From: Prostheceraeus crozeri
Lineage: Eukaryota > Platyhelminthes > Polycladida > Euryleptidae
NCBI GenBank assembly: GCA_907163375.1
Contig: CAJQUW010003622.1
Coordinates: forward strand, 124,001 to 188,000
Length of the DNA: 64,000 nucleotides
Direction: 5' to 3'
The translations under genes and the position numbers were made by a program. Positions within the stretch are counted from its first letter, which is position 1, and each line of letters opens with the position of its first letter. Positions 13,401-25,400 of the stretch are shown here, one piece after another. The notes beneath the pieces are model-generated. The model did not search any database and had not been told where the DNA came from. It worked only from the letters and a program-made list of their open reading frames with translations.

Positions 13401-16400
13401 TCCTGATAATGAAATAAATAAAAGAACTAAAAGAAATGCTCTTTTGATCTGCAACAGCAATTTTAGTATAAAAAAGTATATTCTAATAACTACCTCTGAA
13501 TACATGTCACTTCAATGAATATAATACACTGGAATTAGAGATATCATAATCAATGAGTGAGACAATTATATACACATTCTATTGAATCGGGTAGAGAAGA
13601 ATTTCCTAAAAACTAACCAAGTATAACATCTCATTAAAAGTATCGACAGTCAATTTTTCAGCGAAGAAGACTGCAGTTGCACAGTAGCCTACATTTTTTC
13701 CCTGACATTTAATCGGATAAAATAAATCCTTGACATTTTAGTTAAATTTTACCGTTTTAAAACTTCCTGACTTTTTCAAGTGTCGGGAAAAAATTACATT
13801 TCCCGACGCGTAGGAACCCTGGAGAATCTAATGCCACAATCTCTTCCGGATCTTTAGGCACTAAAAACGAGGAAAATAGGTAGACAAAAAGGCAGAATAA
13901 AAAGTACATATAGGTAAAGAGAGGTATTTACTTTAAACAGATTTGCACTATTTCTATATGCAATCGCCGAACGTCAAGTTAGAGCAATTCATTACAGGTG
14001 ATAAGGTTTTAACTTAAGTATAGATATCGATCGAAGATGTAGCCTAATTGTGGCTATTATTAACTATTGATATAACTTATTATTGCAAACAAAAACAATT
14101 TTTTGAGATTATGAAAAGCAAATCCTTGTCGCCAATCAGAAAGAATGTGCTTATTAGAAAAAAATTGTCTTTTAAAATCCACCGAAGCAAGTGCTGCAAA
14201 ATCACAAGAAACTGATTTTCCATTTAAAATGCTGGTTGACAACAAATGTCTATCGCAGTACATAGAATATCTGAAGAGAATGACTGAAATTAAGTCAATG
14301 AAAGACACCATTGGTCACACCAACACTCTCGATTCCCCAACCGCACTCGCCTGACCCAGACAGAAATCGAACCGTAGTCCGCGATGGAGACGAGCTCGTA
14401 CGATCTTCACTAGGCCATGCTGACGGTACCAGTCAGCAGTGTGGCCTTGTACTTGTACCGTCAGCGTGGCCTAGTGAAGAAGATGCGAGCTCGTCTCCAT
14501 CGCGAACTTCGGTTCAATTCCTGGGTCAGGTGAGTGCGGTCGGGGAATCAAGGGTGTTGGTGTCTTTTATTGGCTTAATAGTTGTCTGTACAGAATTATC
14601 ATTTGCGCCGGGAGCTTTTTATGTTCCTTTTATAGAGGCATCAAACAATTTCAGTGCTTCAACGAACTCTTATGTTTCGTCCTTCGATTTGAGTGACGGT
14701 TTGAAGTATTTGCACGAAATGTGCGATTAAAGAGGACTTATCACTATGAAGAGAGGATTCATCAAAAAGTTCTTGAGCAATTTCTATAGCTACAGAATCT
14801 TCTCTGCCGAAACTAGCAATAACAATAGCCTTCTTGATCCTCTCATAATAAGTGGCGTAATATTTCATTGCTGCCAGCCAGGTGCCCATCTTGTCAACAC
14901 CACGTGCGGAGGAAGTGACACCTCAAGGGCGATTATTTTGAATTCCTTGCATCTCACTGGAACTTTCAGTAAGATTCTCTTCACTTTCGATACCAGCTTG
15001 TCTACTTAAGGAAATAATCTCCGTATGTATTCAGTAATTCGGTGAAGTGCGTGGGCTAAGGAAGTCAAGAAAGTAGAGTTAGTCAACTGATTAGAAGGAT
15101 AACAGAAAAGCCAACAATGAGGAGATCGAGTGAAAGGTACAGCTAGCCAGTGAATTCTGATTGGTCTAGGTACAGTCTCGAGTTTTCAGTGCATTTTTGT
15201 GCCTTGCCCTCGGTCAATGAACTACATACAGGCCTATTCTTTAAAAGTTAACTAGCTGCAACTTCGAATGTTTTAGAGGCATGGGTAATCGACAAAAGTA
15301 GCCCTTATTCCACCAAAATGTTTGGTTGTGATTTTATGAAGTAGGAATGTATGATGATTAGAATGAAATCAGCTTTAATCAAAAATCCTAAAATATGCAT
15401 TACGATACGGGGGTGTAAGTAGTAACGAACGGGAAGAGGTCATGATAAGTCAAAAGAATCACAATTGAAGTAGTTTTTGATCAGTCGAAGCGAGCCGATT
15501 TTTCTCGAATTAGCAGACGATTCGCGAATCGAATCTCGAAGCTTTGAAGATCCCTAGGGCAACAGTTTGAGCATAGCATTATACGAAGATGGCAATGTTT
15601 CTTCAGACACCTATGATAATCAACAAGCTATAACTTTTTCACAATTTCGAACAGAATCATCATATTAGATATGAAAAGATCTTTTGTTTATTTAGAAGGG
15701 ATGGGCTTACTTGAGAAACCATAAAACCCAAACAATTGGCAATTAAATATCCTTTTATTTCATTGTTTCCTTTCTTATACATTAGGCTATGGCACTTATA
15801 TTTTCACTTTACGTATACAAGATATAGACCCTTAGAAAGCCCACATACAGAATTATTGAACAGATGGAATAGATAAATGAATTGAGTTGATTAGCACTAT
15901 TGATTATTGGCCATCAGTCACTAACAGCGACCTTCAGACAGAAGCAGCATAACTACAAAAATTATTGCATTTTTATCACAAAGCAGTCAATAACTAGAGG
16001 TGATTTGCTTTTATGAAATGCTTTTCATAGTTCATAAAATCAGCTTGAACTTCCCACTTGTAAATTAGAAGCCATAATGGTAATATAGTAAAAGCTGAAC
16101 AAAAATTCGGAATTAGCTCATCATTCTTATGTATTCCTGACAGCATGGCCAAGTGTCAGTAAAAATGTTAAAACAAAGATGCTTATTAGAGAAATTGGTT
16201 TTATCTTCAATTCATTTGCCTCTCCTACTTTCTACTATGCGCAGACACTGTACAAGTCAACATGGGGTGCTGATTACGTTGCCAAAGAAATCAGATGGGA
16301 GCATCATTTAGGATTTTTGAAAACATGCAATATTTGTAAAAGGAAGAGCAAACTTCTTCGGATATATTCTCTAATAAAGTCTGTGCCAGTCTAAGCACAG

Positions 16401-19400
16401 ACTTTATTAGAGAATATATCCGAAGAAGTTTGCTCTTCCTTTTACATCCATCAACCGGATATGTGGAGAAATCGACCCCATGGTCAACATCAAATGCAAT
16501 ATTTGCTTAGAAATTGTGGTACAGATGAAAACTAAATATAACAATGTCAATGTGGCGGAAGATGTAATTTGCAAATCAAGGATTTCACGATTTACCCGAT
16601 TTGTGTAGAAATTCAAAAATATGGAATACGAGGGGTGATTGAAAAGTTCGCGGCCCGATATAGAAAAAAGCATATTTCGCATACGATACATATTTATTTT
16701 TCGACATAATCGCCCCTACAATCAACGCACTTAGCCCAACGGTGCTGCAATGCGCGGATCCCTTGCTCCTAGAAGTGTGAGTCTTTGGAGTCCAGATACT
16801 CCTCAACGGCCTCCATGACGTCACTGTTGGATGCGAAGTGCTGACCACTGAGCTCCAATTTCATTTTTGGGAAGAGATGAAAGTCCGATGGTGCCAGATC
16901 AGGAGAATAGGGTGGATGGGAAATGATGTCAAACCCACAACCTTGGATGGCAGACATGGCGGTAGTGGAGGTGTGAGCAGGCGCATTGTCTTGATGGAAG
17001 AGCACGCCTTTCGTGAGCTTCCCTCTCCGCTTGGTCTTGATCTGCACTCGTAACTGCTGCAACAAATGAGCAACCTCTCCGACCAGTCTCCAGGAAGTCC
17101 AACAACAAAACTCCCTTCGAATCCCAAAAAATGGAGGCCATGACCTTTCCCGCGGACCTGGTGACCTTGGCTTTCCGCGGAGTTGGTGATCCTCGGTGCT
17201 TCCATTGTTTCGATTGTTCTTTCGACTCTGGCTGATAGTGGTGAACCCAAGTCTCATCCATCGTAATGAAGCGGTCCATGAAATTTTCAGGATCTCCTAC
17301 GAACAACGCCAGGTTGTCCCTTGAGATGAGAAAGCGGGCTCGTTTGTTCTCTGGTGTGAGCAGTCGTGGAACCCATCGAGCGGAAACTTTGTTCATACCA
17401 AGTTCATGATGGATGATGCTATGGACACGCTCTTGTGAAATCTTCAGTTCGAAGGCAATCTTTCGCTCGGTTGTACGGCGATCATCAAGAATAATCTTTT
17501 GAACATGATCGATCACATCTTCTGTGCTCACTGTCACTGGTCTTCCACAACGGGGATCATCTTCCAAGCTCTCTCTTCCTTGCTTGAATTCTGAAGCCCA
17601 CTTCTTGACTGTGGTGTAGGACGGAGCTTTCTCACTAAGTGTTCCAACCATATCATCATGAATCTCCTTTGGTGTGAGTCCTTTCAAGCCGAGATAACGA
17701 ATGACAGCTCGATTTGAAACGTGATCCATCTTACGCAACACTTATCTGACTAACTGACTGATAAGTTAGTGACTGAAGTTAAGTAGCTGTGGTTTACCAA
17801 CAGTTCACCGGATCGACTGATCACTCGTCATGCGCCGTCAGCACATTCCATTGTATCAATCCACATGTGCATAATGGCCTGGCTTTAAGCTTTCAGGCCA
17901 CGAACTTATCAATCACCCCTCGTAAGTCTCCATGGCCCTGCTCAATAGCAATGTAGTGGTTCGCTGTATTAACACAAAGATGGACTCCAATTGCTGATTG
18001 TTTATGTTGAGTTCACATTTTTTGGCTGATTAAAGTAGCAATTGTACATGTACAGTCATTTGGAGCCAACCTTTACGGACGTGCTGCATCACCTACAAAT
18101 TTAATTTTTTTCACAAAAGATTGTACGTAAGCCTAACTGCTAGTTCTGGGAGCCTGATGAATAGTCTTCAAAAGAAGATATTTAGGTGATGTTACATCGT
18201 CAACCAAAAGAGGTGCTGATGCCGGTTTCATCAGGATCGGGCTGATTTTCGCTAATACTGATCCGGACTTAAATAGAACTGAGAATCTTAACTGCATACA
18301 TAAAGCAGCAATTAGTCTACAACAGCCCTCTCCAACTTCATCTGATCACGACACCCGTAAGATACGAAGACCGTTCATTTACTTGATATCAGATGGTATG
18401 AGCCATCTGTACATGCATGCAGACCTAACTGACAAAGCGAGTAAGCATCAAGATGAAGAAATGCTGCATATTACAAACAGAGCCTAAAATACGACAGTGA
18501 AGTTGTTTACCACTTTCTGAAGGAAATGTTTTGTTGAAGTTTTGTTGGCTTATAATTTAGAAAATCATAATTTAAGGATAAAAAATCATTATTGCAGTCC
18601 TAACGAATTTTAGTAAGTGATATCATGCTTAGAAGTAGATACCGAAAAAATATTTTCTAAAAACTACAGAAATATTTAGATATATATTAATGAAAAAAAT
18701 GGCTAAATAGTTACGATAAATATGTAAAATTGACCAAATATTTATTTAAATATATCAAATATTTCTTGTTGTAGGTAGGCTATGTTACCGAAATTATCGA
18801 TTAAAAGCTATCTGTGAATCCCACATATCGTTTATTCTACAGAAATATCCATTACAAGTTCATATCATATGATATTTTTTTCGCTGAAGGAAAGAATCGC
18901 AATAAACGGTAAAAATCTTAGACAAATTTTCAAAAGTGAAATTGTCGCCGGTCAGTAAAATGTGTTTGTATGCGGAAAACATCTTCTCTACTTCACAGCT
19001 TGCTAATGGCGCGTGCTTGTATAGGGTCTATCATGGATGAGATTCTGGCAAGACGCCATTTCCGGAAACCCAGACACCTCACTTTTATACTACTTACTGA
19101 TATTTGTCGGCCTACTTATAACGATCTGCCATTGGCAGAAATGATATTTGTAAACTAATCAACTACACAATAGATTTTAATAATAGTTTTTGCTACCAAA
19201 CCAAGGAAGATTTGCATTACATAAAAACAATTTGCATATTGTCCCTGTTTCTCTGGTCGCTATATCACTCAGTTTAGCAACTGTATACATGCTGTTTGTT
19301 TTTCTACATGTTTTAGAGAAATAGAAAAAAAGTAGTCTCAGAAAAACAAACATGTAATAATAACACAAAGGTGCTAGTATAGTAGATCTTGGAGAGAAAA

Positions 19401-22400
19401 AGAGACCCATAACAAATTATGACAAAAATGTGATTAAATGACGTGGTTTTCGTATAATAAAAGAAATAAATGTTCATCGAAACAACTTTCTACGTGTATA
19501 GCTGATGAAGGTATCAGAGACGATAACACGGTTATATGTGACGGATAATAATGAAGTGCATATTGTAAAGTGGCGTGACTTTCGTCAAATATGTGCAATA
19601 TGAAACCAAGAAATTTTGGGAAATTATCCGTTTCTATTCTACGCATAATAGATTCTGCGCCCATAATTCGAAATTATCGATAACTTAATCACTTGGAATA
19701 TATTTGACGAAAATGAAAATGCCATTTCCAAAAATGAAAACAATTTGGAAACAAAATGATAAGTTTGCACACGAAATTGCAGTTTATCACTGATAATTAC
19801 GGATCGATCACGTAAGAGTATATAGCGAACGATAATATAGCTAAAAAAAGTTGTACATTAAAACTGGCGTGACGCTTGTCGACTATACACACGTGAGAAC
19901 GAGATGTAGAAATTTAGGGAACTTCTAAATCAGATTCTAAGATTTTTCATAATTCAAAATTACTTGTTCAAAATATGAACTTCAACGCAAGGAGCCATAC
20001 ATTCAAATGACTCTATGGTTCCATGGCTCTTCAAGGGGCCCATGCTGAGGCTTTGCTGCTTCTTTTTAACACTTCTGTTGTTGATTGTATCATTATCTCA
20101 TTTCCAAATATTCTCTGTGATATCGACATCGGTTTGTCAAACTATCATATCTCAAAAAATGACATTTCGAGAAATCGTCGTTTAAAGAAGTTCTTTATCT
20201 TTGTTTTTCCTTTCTGAAAAAAACTATTGCAAGAAGAGGCTTTAAATTTCGGGATACTAAATTTGACGATACCAATTGTCGAAAATGAACAAATAACTTC
20301 CGAAACAATTTTTCAAAAGCTAAATATCTTGACATAGGATAGTTTGACAAAACTTTAATTATGCTCAAGTTTGAGATAGGGTAGTTTGACATTTTGTACC
20401 TTGCTTAGTAATTATGATGGAAATTCAATAAACCATACATCAAATGAATCATCTGATCGTGGAAGCTCAGAAAATGTTAACTGTTTTAGAATTCAAGGTC
20501 ATCTTACAAGTCAAATTGAAGGTCAAAGGTCAAAAGATAGAGAATTTCGTTGAACTCAGTTTTTCTTCGCATCTCAGTAGTTTTACAACAGTTAAGTTTA
20601 ATATAAAAGTAGAATATGTGATGCGAGGTTGGTTGATGATTGCTCAGAAATTTACTGTCCGTAAGCTAGCAGTTTAATAGCACTGGATAGTAGACCTTTG
20701 TACATTATTGTACGTAGGCCAACATGTAGCTACCGGTGCAATAGTAGGTCTTACACGTATTTAACTACTCTAGTTACTTAACTAAATATTTGTAGCTAAT
20801 GCAATGCGATGTAAAAGAATTAAAATTTATCCGGCTTACACTTTATGTTGTAATTACAAATTATGTTATATAATTTTAGGTGCATGCAGGTAGGACCATG
20901 AAATCCCACTGTATACTACAAATCTCAACTATTGCCTATTTATAAATGCTACCGACAAAAACTATGAAGTTTAGCAAAAACTCTAATTATCAGTGCATGA
21001 AAGTTTACACTCGTGCAAATAGAAACGTATTAGGCTTATGTACATGCATATGAAGTATACAAAACTTCAGAGAGAAAAACCTATTGGTCATGCTGGTACC
21101 TCGGAAACATCGGGGTTTTCAATTTTATCGACCTTACATTCTGAGGGGACGATTTCATCGTAGAATTCTCTATGCATAACCGGAATAGCTCCACTTTTCA
21201 CCAAATCTTCTTTTGAGAAGAAATCCCGGCTGGGTTTCGAAAGCTGGCCTTAATTCGGCAAGGATTCCGCACTTGTATCGTAATGTACGAAAATTCATTG
21301 CCATGAACTCACTGTCTGTTGAATATTTGAAAAGCATTTGAAAAGCATGCAAATGTTTTCCATACAATTTTTGATTCGCTTGTAGCCTCAGAGATGTTAG
21401 AAATCATTGATTCTCGTAGTTGTTTGAAATCTTGTACTTATTCTGCTGAATGAATGAAGATTTCATGCTTTTTACCGTCTCGTCTTGAGTTCCGAACACA
21501 GGAGGCAAATTCTGACACGGCAAACACCTCATCAGGAAGAGCTTGTTGAATAACACTGAACGTTATCGCTGTCCTGTTGAGAATGTCAGAAACATGAAAT
21601 ACTGGATCAATGGATTGAATATTTGGCAGATTTTCAACCGCATGGCTCATAATCGCCACCATAATTGAGTTTCTATTTTGAACGCCACATGAATCGGACG
21701 TCACTACAATTAGGGTATTTCCGACTAGCAAAGAATCAATTTTTCGGAAATCGTCATACAAAAATGTCCAGATTTCATTTGTGCCTTTTTTTGCAACTCC
21801 CTTATGCCAAGTATGGCAGAAGACATCATTAGAGACGGGTTGAATAACTGTAAAATTGTAGACATTCAGTTTTCTTTTGTAGAAAAAGATTGAAAAATAT
21901 ATTCTGAAAGTACCCGTCAATAAATAAACACATTAGTTCACTAAAGGCCCTACATTACATTTCAGTCTCGTCGAAAGTAAGGCGAATAAAGACAAACGGT
22001 TCAATTCTGATAGGTCAACTTATATCAAGAAAACTTCCAGTCTGCTTCAAGATTATTGACGTTTTGTTTCTAAAAAATATGATTAGGGTGATTCAGTTGT
22101 CCTAAGGAAATGTTTTAATTGGTTCACAGACTCTCCACACCTTCCTGCAAGCTCTTCATTCATAATAGCTGCTTACCATTCAGGAATTCATTGCTAATGG
22201 GTTGCATTACATGAGATAGGATAGTTTGACAAAATGAAGGCTATGCATGTGGTTGAGATAGGATAGTTTGAAAAAGCACTTTCCCGAGAGACTTTGGCAG
22301 TGAAAATGAGTCAGTAGGCATTTCACATGTCACTCATTACGAAAGTGATCGTAACTCAATTTTCCAAAAAATTGAGATATGATAGTTTGACAAAACGATG

Positions 22401-25400
22401 TCGATATGCAGATTGTAAATTAGTAAGCATAAATGTTGATATATTGCTTTCTAAGTTGAAATAATTACTAGTAAGTATTTATTTAAATATAGGCCTAACA
22501 GCCTAATCAAAAATGTTTGACGAAAATAGGAAAATATCTAATCACCAAAATGATGCGAACTCCTCAATTTGGCTACGAAGTTATGCGCACGAAATTACTG
22601 TATATCACAGATTAATACGCTTTTGATAGTACCACAGTCTTATCAACCGCATCTACTTCGTTTCGAAGGATTACGGGCATGAAGAGCATATTTCTTTGTG
22701 ACCAAAGATTCCAATAACTTTCTTCTTTTTCGCTACTTAAATCTTATCTCTTCATTTTCTTTTGCTGTCTTGAGCAGAGGAACCTTTTGGAGATGCTCTA
22801 TTTTTTCCTGTTCCTTAGCTTTCAAATGTGTTGTGTCTGTGTTGTGGGATTGTTGCATGTTCTTCATAAGCTGCATGTCTGGCTGCTTCATAGAGATACT
22901 TTCATGCATAGGCTTGTCCAACTTCAATTGGTATTTCACAGTCAATTGAGCTGAGATATTGGACGTTTTGAAGACTATACCTTCCTTTGCCAACTATGGC
23001 ATCGACCCAATTGAAAGTCCTCTCTACTAAGGGACCATGAAACGCCGTTAGTACTGCCTTGACGAGCTTACCAAGCAAGGGGCATCGAATAATTCCATCT
23101 TCTGTCGTCAATACAAATACATGATTCCAAAATGAGTCTAAACGTTCTCCTGGAACAAAGTGGACAGATTGTTCACTTCTTCTTTTCTGATAACATCGGG
23201 TAACTATTTGGCGATGTCCAGTAGTTGGCTTTGAATACATCACAAATGAAGCAAATTGTAGGCAAATAAAGATGACTGTTATTATCTTAAACAATTTTTG
23301 TTTCTCAAAACGTACTAAAAAATTCAACAACTGTATAGAAAGAAGTCCCTAACCCCCCCCACCACCCTTCTGTTTTACGTTTTTGAACGAATCTCGAGAC
23401 CCAATAAAATTCATGCCAAATTTCCGGAAGAATCTCGCCCATGGGGACTATTCTTCTAGTAAATGCTGACCGGGGTTGAGTTGACATGTGGAATTTGCAA
23501 ACAAACACCGCTGATCACATCACTTAACTGCCGGAAAGTAAACATAATGCCTTAAATAACAGGCATCCTGGTTCAATGGCTTACGATGGACGGTCTGTCT
23601 TTTTAAGTCTCAGGAAACTGTGAAAAAAGCACAATTCAAAATTTGTTGAATAATTTTTATTTATTTTGAAGACATAAGGAAAATATTTACCTAAATATTT
23701 GTATTTAAGGTACTTGTCAACTGAGCAACATATTTAATTAAATATTTTCTACTGAACTAAATATAAATCCGGTCTCTACTTACAAGTCAATACATTTTTC
23801 ATGTCTGTCAAGATTTCTGGGATCTGATTCATGATAGATTGTCGAATTTTTCAGCCAAAAAATGGGAAAACGCCTAACATCAGGAATTCTTTTCGACAAT
23901 TTTCTTCAATTTAACTAAATTGACATTAACTCCTGCAGTTAGCATTGTGGTTGCACCCCATCATTGAATAAACGAACTTAAGTCAGTGTCCATACACAAA
24001 GTTTTGGAGAAAGCGGCCGAAAATGAGACTTTCACAGAATGATGTGCTCCAATGCGTACTCTCAGCGTCTGCCGAGTTCTATCTGGTTCATCTTCTTGTC
24101 AGACATGATCAAAGAAAAACATGTTAATCCGATGGGACGCAGATTGCAGTATAAAATAAAATTGAAATATTCTATGTTTTCTCTGATCAAGCAAAACGTA
24201 TAAAGATGGGGTGACATTGAACAAAATCAAAATATATGCATCACACCACGTTGCTACTTTCAATGTTTTCAGAACGATTCAATCGTTGTGTGGAATGTGA
24301 TATCATGGTGCACAAGCTGCTTTTACATGGCGTTTGATGCTCTAATAAGATTTCATATATCATAAAAATTTTTAATTATAAATTACATTACAAATCACTC
24401 TAAAAATCCACTTTAAAAATTGCACCACTATTTCACATGCGATTATCATAAAATGTGGAATCTCAGTGTAGCATGCTTGAGAATTACCTAAATAATGTTT
24501 TGAGTCTATTGCACTTCATGAAATAATGATTGCAAGTATAGCAATATGCCTGTCCATAGTCACCCCACTATAAAAGAGAAAAATGGGGTGACTTTGGACA
24601 GCGGATATGTCGATATAACTGCACTTAATAGGGCAACAAAATCCATAAAGCACATTTTCTTTTCAATAATGAAATCAGACTGTGACTTTTGCTGCTAACC
24701 TGGTTTCAGCGGTTCTTGAATCGTCACAGATTTCATTCTTGAACATTATTGCTTCTGGGATATTTGTATTTTGTCAAATAGGTAGGCCTACTTTGAATTT
24801 TTATCGTGTAATTTTTCTTGAAGATGTAATTCAGGAAGTTCTGTTGACTACCTGACCTATGACGGTATGCAAATATGTCTTAGCATCATCGCTTTTCATA
24901 TTGGGTGTAATAAGAAAACGAAATTTTGATGATCGATTATGTTATAATTCTTTCCATATTCAGACAATGCCGTTTGACAAACAGTGTGCCTTCTGCTGAC
25001 TTGGTGATAATGAACGACAAGTTGATTCGAATCCCCATAATAACTTGACTAGTTAGAAGAAGAGCACAAGGCATGCAAAATTTTGCAAACAATCGCATCC
25101 ACGTAGAGTCTTGAATTTATGCGTGAATCTACCGTAGCAATTTCCATCGTTGTTACTTTTTGGAACTAGTCAAATGTATGTTTCTTTTACTTTCCATGGT
25201 CACCATCAAGCCCTTATATATAATGTAGTTATGCGAAATTGAATGATATTGAACTGAAAAAGACAAGCCAAGGTAATGGAGCACTATTAATGTTAAAGTA
25301 ATGCGATAACTGGCAACTGCTGTTGTCAATATATCCGTGTCAAAGTGTATAGTGAATTCATACTTTGTGTTTGATTTATGCAAGCTCTATTAAAATCGAC

